This document shows, in pieces, positions 33,899 to 45,172 of a DNA stretch of 64,000 nt. Below the pieces are notes generated by a model that had not been told where the DNA came from, searched no databases, and saw only the letters and a program-made list of their open reading frames with translations. How positions within the stretch are numbered: the first letter of the stretch is position 1; each line of letters starts with the position of its first letter. The translations under genes and the position numbers were made by a program. The stretch is from NCBI GenBank assembly GCA_005784505.1, contig VCAZ01000075.1, forward strand, positions 1,764,501 through 1,828,500, given 5' to 3'. The stretch comes from Bagarius yarrelli (lineage: Eukaryota; Chordata; Actinopteri; Siluriformes; Sisoridae).

Positions 33899-36800
33899 TT
33901 AAGTTGCTTTTCCTTTCTGGTGGCCGCTGTAAAAGAAACCTTTTGTCAGATTTCTAAATAATAATAACAACAGCATGGCTATTATAGAAATTAGCTTTTG
34001 AACATAATTTACATTTAACCTGATTAAATTCAAAATAAATTATCTAAAGCCTGATTTTCAGATTACTGCTAAATTTAGCTAGTCTTAGAACATTAAGAAC
34101 ATTGTAGTAATTTGTTTAAAAAATACAGCCTTGAACTATTTGAATCTACTAAGAACACTTTGGAAGGGAGGGAAGTGGTGGCTTAGTGGTTAAGGTGTTG
34201 GCCTAATACCAGAAAGACTGGGGTTTGATTCCCAACACCACCAATTTCCACTGTGGGCCCCTGAGCAAGGTCCTTAATCTCCAATTGCTCAGTTGTATAA
34301 ATAGGAGATAAATGTAAGTCACTCTGGATAAGAGCATCTGCCAAATAATGTAAATGTGTCTTTTTATTGTAAATAGATTTAACTTTTATTTAAGTTGAAG
34401 ATCCTGAAGTGGCCTAGCCAGTCCTCATACCTTAATACCTTTGTCGCTCACTGTGAATTAATGTACCATGAAAATTATAATCTGATCGTTTCAAGAGACA
34501 AGAAACACACGATAGTATTTTGTTCTCTTTTGAATCTTTGCTATTTGAAGAAACATTAGCATGAGCTCAGTGTAGCAGTAATAACCAATAATGCAGCTGC
34601 CTATCCTCTATTAAATGCCTCATAATACAATATTAATTTACAATTACAGTGAATCAGCAATACCCTGTCATAATGCACTGCTAAACATTAATTATTAATT
34701 TAAACACTAGTTATTAAATCTAGTCTCAGGTTAATAATTGGTTATTAACCAATTATTAACCTAAGACTAGATTTTTTTATATTACAACCAGCCATTACAG
34801 GTAATATACATAAGTTATAAATTGTTAACATACCAGACCAGGACCAAGGTAGCGAGCAGCAATATAAATAGCAAAATACTGAGAATGGAAAGAATTGTTG
34901 TGATCGCCACCGTTTCAGCAGACCTTCCAGCATAACCACTACCAAGACTGTCTGGAATTTTTCCTGCAAAAAAGAAGGAAAGAAAAGGTATGATTAATGT
35001 TTTATAAATGAATCACTTTAAGGACTAGATTTATGAATTTATGATTTCTTACTCTTTTTTAGGGCAATGCTGTCTGACCATGCTGTCTGTGCTATATCAT
35101 CACCGTCAATGGCAAGAACATACTTGAAGCTGGTGAGAAAAAAAAACCCAGATTAGAGTAAAAAATTATTATCAGTTTAACCAACTTGAAGAAGTTTCAT
35201 AACTTCAGAATGAAACATTTATGCCACTTAAAAGATGCACTTATTCAAAGCGACACTTGATGTAACTAAATTATTGGAGAAGCTGGATGTACTGTGGGGA
35301 AAGTAATAGATTAGTACTGTTGGAATTCCAAGCAGGTCGAGTGTTTAATTCAGGACCTTCAAACTGCCACTACTGAGTCTGTGAGCATGGCCCTTAACCC
35401 ATAACTGCTTAGTTGTATAAATTAAAATTGTTGTCACTCAGAAAAAGGGCATCTAAAAAATACGAATTAAAAGTACCTCATATCCTCGCCATCAGGAAAG
35501 GCACCGTTGCAGTAACTTTCAGAACAGGCACCATCTGCTCCAACTAGAAAATTAAAAGGATTTACAGCAGGGCAGGATATTTTATCCAATGTGTTGATGC
35601 GAGTCGTGGAGAATTTATGTCCACTGGAAGTGTAAGCAGTTGGGTATTCAGAGAGAAAACTGCCAGGATTGTTTGTTTCGTAATCACTTTTTGCTATGAA
35701 AAAAGGGGGAAATTGAAAGGAAATGAACAAAAACAATGTGAATATAGATATTAACAAGACTTCAAAAGGGTAACTGATAATGCTAACTTTAGTTATACAT
35801 TTACATGTGCAGAAATTCAAAGAAATGGGAGAATCTTGTCATTTTACATTACAAATATATTTTCTTTTTTCAGTGAGTCTAATGTTTACTAATGTCTAAT
35901 TTTACCCTAATTTTAATGTTTCTGTCATTCTAAGGGGAAAAAACAAACAAAAAAAATTCACCTGAAGTAACTGAGGACACCAGCCATACTTCACAATTGC
36001 TTTGGACAGGACACTTTTCTGCAATAACACTGTCAAAGTAACAATATGGCATCTCAAGGCTTACAGTGGTACCTGTGACAGGTGGGTTCACATCTGTCGA
36101 AACAACTGGTTTCGAGTCGAGAGTAGCTGTTGAATCAAATTAACATAGTTAGCTGGACAGGTTAAGATTTGTTTATGGGTTAAAAAAATATTAAGGTAAC
36201 ATTTGGGTAATAAATAGGGTCTTATTATAAATAGTAAAAAAAAAAAAAAAGATTTTATAAAAATGACACATTTTTTGGTGGGGGTGGGGGTGAGGTCTCT
36301 GGTTTTTGAATAGTTTTTAATTGAAACTGACGTAGAGAGGCATTAGTAATGCTTTGCTTAACCTTTCTATCAGCAAACAGTCTTGTCCGGCATGAAGATA
36401 TGTTTATAGGGGGAAAAGCTTAACAAATCTCTGAAAGTTGGTAGGTTTAAAAAAAATATAACAGTTTATGCTGCACAGGGCAACTTATTTAAAAACTTGT
36501 AATTTTCTGCTAAAGTGTGTACAATTTAATATATTTTCATACACAAATACTGAATAAGGTTTATTTAAAAAGAAATGTATGTTAAAATTAGTGATTTCTG
36601 CTAAAGTGTGTACAATTTAATATATTTCCATACACAAATACTTACTAAGGTTTAATTAAATTTAGACTAAAAATAAGTCTACTTTTCAATTTGTCAACAA
36701 AATCAACAAATCCATTAATCACAGCATGTTTTTGGAAAATTGGATTTATGTGGTATTTGTATGAGTAAATTTGAAGGCTGAGCTTACGTGCGACATATTC

Positions 36801-38207
36801 TAAGGCTATCTAAGAAAGAGTAGTTTGTGGCACTTACGGATGACTTGTAATTACATTTACACCTGCAAATCAACAAGTTTTGATGTGTTCTAGCTTGCAC
36901 TGCATGTTGTACTTATTATTTTGTATGTGACAAAGAAAATTTGAATTACAGGCACAATCCAGTGGATGTTCAAAAAGCTTATTTGGGTTTGATGGCCGTG
37001 TAGTGTGGACAGATGGAGAGACAAACGACCAGACAGACAGACAGACATAGGGAGAAAAATAAGTAAGAAAATTACATAAAAATTACAGAGGACTGGGCAA
37101 ATAAATACTTACGGATTACTAGACGAACACTATCTGACCACGGTGTCTCTGCAGTCCCTACGGTTCCACCCATGAAATACTTAAAGCTAGTGGGGAAAAA
37201 AAGTCAAACATGAAAATAATTATTAGTGTAATTAAGTAAAATGAGTTATGTCTCCAGTATAGAACAATATTTGGAGAATGAAACTTGTAGACTACCTCAC
37301 ATCCCTGCCTTTTGGTAACAGACCATTACACGCTTCAGAGGTACAGTCACCTTCTTCTCCAACTAAAAAATTGAATGGGGAAACAGGGGGACAGAGTACT
37401 TCATACAGAACAGCAACAAGGGTCACAAAGTACTGTGGTCCGGTAGGAGTGAAGGCACACATATATGTGGAATAGGCCTTGCTGTTGTCAAAGTTGCTTG
37501 TTGCTATTAGGAAAGGAAACAATATACACAAAAATGTTGTACGATTATAAGGCTGTATTAGCATAGGATTAGATATTAAGTACAAATCAGGAAACGATTA
37601 TTAGAAAAGTGAACATTCTTTGCTACTTATAATTAAATAAATTATTAGGCTCTAAAAAGCTTTAAATAGAAATTTACCGGTTTTCATCTATGAATTCTCC
37701 CTTTTCTTTGTGAATCTACTGTCAGTTCATTCCATTTGTAAGTTATTGGTTATGCTATCTATGTTTTATGTTCATATTTATTGTTCATGTTTTATGTTTA
37801 TCTTGTTATCGTAAATGTTCTTGGTTTATGTTCATATTTAAGTTCATGATTTGTTTTATGCTCCAAGATAGCCACCGCTTCACAGCCTGTTCAGTCTGTA
37901 GTGTTCATGTTTAGTCAAGTCAAATAATGTCAAGTCTTGTTAAGTTTAGTTTATGTTTGTTTGTGATATTTTAAAATAAACTGCACCTTAGGTTCCTAAT
38001 ATATCTCACCTCAGTAGAGTATTGTTACACCATTTAAAAACGCACCTGAGGTAAGTGAAACCACCAGCCACACAGAACAATCTTTGACAGGACACAATGT
38101 TGCAATGACACTGTCAAAATAACAATATGGCATCTGAAGGCTCACAGTGTTGGTAGTGACTGGTGATGTCACATCTGTCGAAACAGCTGGTTTGAAGTTG
38201 ACTGTAA
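33899..38207 (-). CDS. Gene C: two-ectodomain uroplakin-3-like gene, first exon not found
   Basis: Exons found: 38207-38046, 37503-37296, 37186-37113 (domain 1); 36126-35962, 35693-35477, 35129-35053 (domain 2); 34963-34834 (membrane); 33926-33899 (tail). These give 1,061 nt in one open frame with consistent phases and GT-AG sites. It is almost a twin of gene A. Domain 1 has VNFKPAVSTDVTSPV and FLVGEEGDC. Domain 2 has LDSKPVVSTDVNPPV and FLVGADGACSES. The membrane part is KIPDSLGSGYAGRS plus VAITTILSILSILLFILLLA, and the tail ends CGHQKGKAT. No signal-peptide exon was found up to 43 kb. Sequence homologous to the intron just before first exon B runs to 39,948 and then stops abruptly. The gene may use an unrelated first exon, may be misassembled, or may have lost its signal peptide. 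Confidence 0.75.
34165..34360 (+). mobile_element. tRNA-derived SINE in last intron of gene C
   Basis: Full-length-looking: the head 'gtggtggcttagtggttaag' (A box), 'ggggtttgattccca' (B box), and the tail 'ctctggataagagcatctgc'. Gene A lacks it at the matching site, so it came after the A/C split. Confidence 0.8.
34395..34530 (+). mobile_element. Internally deleted Tc1 relic in last intron of gene C
   Basis: 'gaagtggcctagccagtc' matches 7,926-7,943 and 'ttataatctgatcgtttcaa' matches 8,249-8,268 in gene A, with the sequence between mostly lost. It marks an insertion shared by A and C. Confidence 0.75.
35215..35460. mobile_element. SINE relics in domain-2 intron 3 of gene C
   Basis: Counterpart of 8,970-9,190: 'gcacttattcaaagcgacac' and 'gtctgtgagcatggccctta'. 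Confidence 0.6.
36498..36658. repeat. Local direct duplication of about 60 bp in gene C
   Basis: 'tctgctaaagtgtgtacaat' followed by 'ttaatatatttt/ccatacac' occurs twice about 98 bp apart in the intron between the two ectodomain modules. Confidence 0.85.
37735..38030 (+). mobile_element. LTR-like insertion in domain-1 intron 2 of gene C
   Basis: Close relative of 23,318-23,505 at the same intron position in gene B, with extra 5' sequence made of 'gttcatgttttatg'-like repeats. Confidence 0.6.
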
Positions 38208-38339
38208 CTGTTAAACAAAATGAACATAGTTAGGCAGACAGGTTAAGACCTCTTAAAGCTAAATTAAAAATGTACTGTTTTGAGTATTGGTAACACCATT
38301 TATTCTACCAATATTTCTTATAGAAGGACCCTACGGAGT

Positions 38340-39948
38340 TAAAAAAAAAAAAAGCTATTCAACCTTTGCCAGCTATTGTCTATTACACTTATTATAATTA
38401 TTATAAATCTAAAAAAGGTTATAATTATTATTCTAAGTGTGTGGTGTCAGAAATAAAGTGGGCTGACATCCAATGTGAATGCTAAAATGTAGGAAAAAAA
38501 GTTTTGAATCGTGGTTGAGATGAGCCAAAAAATCCTCTTTATTGCAGTCCAACAATATTCACGTATCCAAAAAGCCGTCTTCTATTAGTAAAAGTTACCA
38601 AACCAACGAAAATGTGTTAATTTAGCTGAATCTTAGTGCAATAAAATAGACGTCACTTCACCAATGGATTTAACTTAACTGAAAATTTAGTTGTTGGATT
38701 CACAGTCGTGTCCACTGCAGTGCAAAACTGCTGCTTTTTGTCATTTTTATCTCCTAGTTTATTAATGCGCAACCCCACTTCCTCTTATAACGTGATTCAC
38801 TAAATTCTTTTTAAAGCTTGATCTCCCCTTTAAATGATAATTTCTACATACATATTAATTTATTGTCAGATGTGTGTAGTAACAAATTAAAGTACCTACA
38901 TTTCCCTGAGTTATTTTTAACACCTCACTAAAGTGTTGAATATAAATACAAAATCAAAACTGGATTGTATTTTTTTTTTTTTTACTAACTAATCAATGCA
39001 CGTGCCTAAACATAAAATGTGAAAATAATAAAAAGTGAAAAAAAAGAGTTAACTGTTAGAAAAACATCTGAGTGTGTTAAAAAGTGTTAGACTGGTCATG
39101 TGATGTTAATGTGTCTATCACAGGACTGCTATTAGCTTTACTTTACCCTGTGTTTTATATAAGCACAACAGGTTTTTCAACAGTAGCTATTCAGTAAAGT
39201 TGACACTGGGTGGAACAAATAGTTTAACATTTTCAATAGTGCTTTAGTTATAATGATAAAAATATATACCAATAATATTTAATAATCAAGATCTTTACTT
39301 AAGTACAACTTAATGCAACTGAATGTAAATGTATTAATGTTTAAAGTTGAGTATGAATTATAAAGTATCGGATTATAAGACTACTAAAGTAGTGTCTTAC
39401 TTGTTACCTGTAATAATTCTATTCTATTGTTGATTAGTTACCAAAATCTCTGTTATTCCATCAAATCGAAATTAAATGATTTTTAGATAGAACCGAGAAG
39501 TTACACAATCTTCAAACAGAACCTCGAAGAAATGATTAGTTTTGCATATCAAAGTACAGAAATAAAATATGACCAGTAGGTATGCAGTATATTTGTAAAT
39601 TAAAGAACAAGGCAACCTTAAAAGCCTCTAATACTGGAATATAAAAGATTTAGGTAAACTGTTTTCCAAAAACATTCCCTTGTTCTATAAAGATTAGATA
39701 AATTTATTATCATTTGGGTAATAATCATTTTGGTGATTTTTTTTCCCCTGATTCTAAAAATTGAGTAAGTAAAAAAGTATTAAAAAAAATTATAAGCAAA
39801 AGTCTTATTTATAAAAAAAAACATAACCCATCACAAAATTTCTATAGGTACTGTAACTACATGCTAACACTGTAAACGAATGTTCATTAAAAATAATCGA
39901 TTAATAATTAAAAAGAGTTATAACCAATAGATGAAAATTACTTCTTAA
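38340..39948. other. Rearranged 5' region of gene C
   Basis: From 38,400 to about 39,410 it matches 5'-flank sequence of unit B (26.1-26.5, 25.0-25.1 and 27.2-27.56 kb). From 39,410 to 39,948 it matches intron 1 of gene B (25,260-25,740). Similarity ends just before the place where first exon B lies. No first exon is present at either expected site. Confidence 0.65.
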
Positions 39949-41689
39949 CAGAGGTTATGTGCTGAGACTGGTGATTAACATTAGGCTTGCAAGTCTGTTA
40001 CCACCTTGCCAACCATAAAGCTGGTTCTTTGCCCCAGGAGCCACAAACACATCTGCCAATGATGCAGCTCCGCAGCTGTTTTTGGACCCTGCTTACGCAT
40101 CCATACCTGGAACTTGCGGTAAAGCATTCTAAGACGCTGCTGAATGAGGATCCTTTTTCCTTTAGGTCGAATCCATTTCCCAAACAACTACTTAAATAGT
40201 GTAGATTTTAAAGAACTTTCAAAATACAAAATATTTGTTGAAAGTTTATGAACGAATGTCATTCTTTCTTAAATTAGCTGATTTAACAATATCATAAGAG
40301 AATCAACAACATTCATATGCACATATGCTGCTCAAGCTTTCCGACTACACTAAATTACAATACAGGTAAATCATGGCCAGAATCACAGTATAAGGCAAAA
40401 ATATCGGCTACCACGTCATCCAGGATATAAGGCATCAAGAGAACCATTAATATTTAAATGTATAAATGCTACTTAAGCTGTTCAACTGCACTAAATTAAA
40501 TACTGGTTAATTTTGGCCCCAACAGCCAGGAGATAAGTAATAAATATCTTATTATAATCAAGACAATCATCAATATCCATATGTACAAAGGCTGTTCAAG
40601 CTTCCCTGGTCAGCAAAGGAATCAAACAAAAAGCCGAATCGGACTGTTTTAATTAAATCCAATCAGTATATTTCTTAATCCAATAAAAAATAATCAGTAA
40701 AGCTTGTTTTTTACTGTGTTCACATAATCAACTATCACAAAGGGATTGGTGTTTAATGCTCTCTGTTAATGTTGTAGCTATTTAAGATTTTCTGACAACT
40801 AAAATCTGATTACAGTGATGATTTATGCCAACTTTACTGTAATTTGGCAATTCTGTGCTAATGTTTTTAATAACAGCGCAGAAGCACAGGGCAACAAAAG
40901 ATGATCACTCTTTCTTCCAGGCTGACTCATAGCTTACCAAAAAAAGGGGAGAACCATAAAAAGGGAAAAGGGAAGCAACTGGCAACCTGCACCCTCTGCT
41001 GATCCCACTTTTGACACCCTATGTGAGGGACTGGCAATCAAAAACAAGAAAGTTAGGATTTGCAAACAAATATTTTTTTATTAATTACAAACAAAATGAC
41101 AATTTAATTTAGTCAATAAAATACAGTCAAAGAAAAGTTACAGAAAAAATAAATACAGGTCTGGGTCCAATGAAAAGGGTCAACTGAACAGACCTAAAGT
41201 TCACACTAATCGAATAAATTTACAACTAATCAAACAAACAAACAAAAAAACCCTAAACCACACACACAGGAGCATATTTACACGAAGGACCATTAAACAC
41301 ACCCACATAGAAGAATACAAACACCAAACATAATCAACAGATTAAATTAATACTTAGATTAATATACACATGAAATACACGTGTTTTAAATTATTATGCA
41401 AACGATATCTTTCGCTGATTCTCCTAATTAATCGATCCAAATGACAGTCAGTATAATTTTCAGGTCAACTGTTAAAATATAATTAAAATTTTATTGAACA
41501 AACCTCTTATTTATTTACCAGGATTTATTTTAAAAATAAAAAAAAACTCAAAATGCACTGTTCCAAATTTTTATGCACAACAGAGTTTTTAAAAACATTT
41601 TTTATAGGTTGTATAGAACTGAAAATGGTCATTTGTTGAATTTGCCGCATTAGGAGGTCTTATTTACTGAAATAAAAGTTACTTTAATT
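39949..41689. other. Intergenic, no gene seen
   Basis: Begins at the similarity breakpoint. Short open frames on both strands at 39,981-40,199 overlap each other and show no known domain. The stretch near 40,730-40,900 resembles 43,190-43,390 and 3,780-3,900. Confidence 0.5.
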
Positions 41690-42480
41690 AAAAAAACAAC
41701 CTAACAGGGCAAGTTACATAGGACCCCTTCTTCTTTCACAATTCTTGCATCCACTGAACTTGATTTTTCAAGGACAGTTTCTGCTTAAACTTTTTTGCAG
41801 GACGTCTGAATAGCCTCCCAGGGCTGCTGGTTTTGATGCCTACTGCCTCCCACCCTCATACTCTTTTGCTTGAGGACGTTTCAAAGGTTCTAAATAGGGT
41901 TAAGGTCAGGGGAGGATATTGCCGACACCATGAGTTTCTCTCCTGTTATGCCTATAGCAAGCCAATGTTACAGAGGTATTTTTGTAGCATGACATAGTGC
42001 ATTGTCATGCATGAAGAAGATTTGCTAAAGAAGGCACGTTTTTTTCTCTTTGTACCATGGAATAAAATGGTCAGTCAGAAAATCCCATGAGGTTACCAGC
42101 TCTCTTCCCATTATTTGGCCCAAAAACATGTCTCCGCCAACTCATTGCTGACGTCGCAGCCTTGTTGGGACATGGTGTGGACATCCGTTATGTATGTCTG
42201 GGCCTACTGCAACAGTTTCTGCTTTTGAGCATTGATTGGGGTAAGGAAGGTTTATGAACAACTGCAAGCCGCTGGAGGATCCTACATCTTGAGGTTCACA
42301 GGACTCCAGAGGCACAAGCAGCTTCAATTATCTTTTGCTGCTCTGTAATGGCATTTTAGCAGCTGCCTTCTTAATCCGATTAACTTCTCTGACAGAAATC
42401 TTCCTCATTCTGCCTTTATGTGCACATAACTGTCTGTGTGCTCTGAATCAGCCACACCTCTCTTACCTCTCTTCCTGCTC
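41690..42480 (-). mobile_element. Tc1/mariner-superfamily transposase relic (Tc3-like)
   Basis: Minus-strand fragments read ELAETCFWAK, then HGTKRKKRAFFSKSSSCMTM (a broken 'FMQDNAP'-type block near 42,030), SSPGRLFRRPAKKF, and KKKGSYVTC at the C-terminal end (41,720). Order and spacing fit a fish Tc1/Tc3-like transposase with many stops. Confidence 0.65.
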
Positions 42481-42489
42481 AGGTAACTT

Positions 42490-44396
42490 AAATACAAAAT
42501 AAATCAAGGTTATAAGTAGAAAACATGCATCCAAACTAGTCAGTGTAAGAAATAGAAAATAAAATACAATAAAAAATTTACCAAAATATGTGTCTGTCAT
42601 TTTTATGCAATATATGTAGTGTGATCTACAACAATGGTGAGTCACACAAGATATACTAATAATTAAACTAGCATTTACACAATGAAAAGTTATATGCGGT
42701 ATAACATATTTGTGTTTTTTACATTGTTTTACTGTGTTTACCTAAAAACGTACACCACCAAAGCTGAGGTACTGTAATTTGGCAGTTTGGTGCTATTCTT
42801 TTTAAAATAACAGCACAGGGCAACCAAAAAAAGCTTACCTAATCAGGATAACCAGAGTGCTCACCGTTTGGTTTCTTAACTATCAGGGAGAAGAATATCA
42901 TAATCAAGAAAATCAGCTATATCTTATATGTACACATGCTGCTCGGTCAGACATAGGCTAACCACTAGCAGCAGCAATCCTTTTAAAACCTAGCAAAAAG
43001 TCTTAATTTTTCTAATTTAGCTTCTTTAGTTGAGAACTGACCTTTATAGTCCATTACTTAGAACCATAACTAAAAAGTGCGCACCCAAACTAGTCACCTG
43101 TCGTATAAAATATGAATACACATTCAACATAAAACCGTAAAGTTTAACCCAAACAAACTAGCCCATACACAACCAAGATACAAGAGGTGTGTAAGTCAGT
43201 TACCATTTTACTGTGTGGCCACTTAATCAATCATCACAGGGGGATTAGTGATTACAGCTCCCAGTAAAATTTTTTTTTTGCATCTATAAACAGTGATAAT
43301 ATATAGGAAAAAAATGTACACAACAATAGTAATGTAAGTTTGGCAGTTTGGGGCGATTGTTTTAGGGAACAGCGCAGAAGCGGAGGGCATGGCAAAGTCA
43401 ACAAAAGTAGAGGACCTTAATTAGGCCAAACAGGGCGCTCGTCTTTTTTCTTACCTACCAGGAAAAACCTGGCTGAGAAGGGTCAGACAAGGGCATAAGA
43501 ATCTGTTAAAAAATATCACCTCACCTCTTTTCTCTTTCTATCTTTGCTCTGTCACCGGTTTAGAGTCTTAGCTTAAGGACACTGATTTCAGGGCTCACTG
43601 CTAGCCTCCAGGGCACCGGCTTGCCTCAGTGCTGCTTCAGGCTCACTTCACAGCTGAAGAGGATTCTTTTCTGCATGCCTATAGAACCCATTGTGCATTG
43701 TTACACTAAATAAAAAGCACTTGCCTTCACTTTTTGCCTCTATGGTAGGTTGTACTCCAAATTAATATTTCTTATTTTTCATAGAAGTGTTGCTTAGGAC
43801 ATTCATGAAACAAAGCATGTTTCTGCAGAATGGCCTAGATATAATTAGGTTATTTTTTACTGTTCAACCAATGTTCACTTTTATATTGGGGACATTTTAA
43901 ATTAAGTTAATACAAAATTTTTTTAAAAAAAATCCCCTTTTTTATTTTGCAAAAAATGGTATATTCCATAACAGAATTTTCTGGTTTGTGTCGTCTGATT
44001 TGGTGAATGTGAGGTTATGCTCTTCAGATAAGCTCTGTATATGTTTCTTTTCAATATTTGTCCAAAATAATCATTAAATTATGAGAAAGCTGTTATAAAA
44101 AATATTTTGCTCATGCATCATCAACATAAAACTTTTGTAAATGTCTGAGAAATCAGTGTCAACTGTGTTACTCCCTATAAAATCCCCTATAAATTAGCAA
44201 TGGTTTGGTTCCAGAGGTCGAATGTATAACATCACATATTGTATTTCCTTTCTGGCGGGGAAATTTGAAGACAGGTGGTAAGGTCATAATTTTCCTTGTT
44301 AGTATTTTATCTTTTTATATTGTCTGCACATAGAGTAGAGTAATTGACAGTCTACTTTGTTTGGGGTTTTTTTCAAGATTTTTTGGGGGCCTTTTT
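42490..44396. other. Intergenic, no gene seen
   Basis: AT-rich. Short blocks around 42,760-42,830 and 43,190-43,390 repeat sequence from 40.75-40.9 kb ('gaacagcgcagaagc'). Confidence 0.5.
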
Positions 44397-44410
44397 GTTT
44401 TTTTTTTTTT

Positions 44411-44471
<61 letters not shown>

Positions 44472-44476
44472 CTCTT

Positions 44477-44525
<49 letters not shown>

Positions 44526-44543
44526 CTTTTTTTTTTTTTTTTT
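44397..44543. repeat. Poly-T tract
   Basis: About 145 bases of almost pure T with a few C. It may be inaccurate in length because such tracts assemble poorly. Confidence 0.95.
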
Positions 44544-44624
44544 GGGGGCATTTTTTTGATAGGACAGAGGGATGAAAACTGTTTTCTGGTGTGTTTGTAA
44601 AAAAAAAAGATATAAAGACATAGA

Positions 44625-44735
44625 TTAATGTGGCTAAGTGGTTAGCACGGTGGTCCCACAGCAAAAAGGCCTGGGGTCTTTCTGGAGTTTGCATGTTCTC
44701 CCCGTGCTTGTGTGGGTTTACTCCAGGTACTACAG
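44625..44735 (+). mobile_element. SINE fragment
   Basis: 'ggctaagtggttagcacggt' then 'ggagtttgcatgttctcccc', the same family as 28,830-29,145. Confidence 0.7.
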
Positions 44736-44739
44736 TTTA

Positions 44740-45120
44740 CACTTACTTAACACTTAAGCATATGTCATTAGCTCCTATGTAAAAAACTCTTAGACAACTT
44801 ATGCTTTCCTAAAAAACTAAACTGACCTGCTATATCCGGCGTCCCGGCTCCCGGTATAACACCTAACCTCTGCTGCTGGTGCCCGTAAAGGCCTAGCTAA
44901 TTTCATGTGCCTCAGAATAGCTTTTTCAGATTTCTCAGCAGGAGCTTCAATGAGAAGAGCAAACCTGTTTGACATGAGCGAGCCTAAGTGTTAGCTTCAG
45001 CTTTGAGATTATATTTTTGCCCATTTTTATTGGACAAATTCCAGCATCAGTCATTTTACACAGTGTTAGTACAGCTAGATAAGTACATTGCAAGTAACAT
45101 GTAAGGCCACAGTGCTTTTA

Positions 45121-45172
<52 letters not shown>

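Noticed and set aside
39981..40199. Overlapping open frames upstream of gene C as its missing first exon
   Set aside because: Neither strand gives a signal peptide followed by a phase-1 donor, and no family similarity is seen.
44299..44694. Lys-rich and Phe-rich open frames
   Set aside because: They are translations of the poly-T tract and have no coding character.
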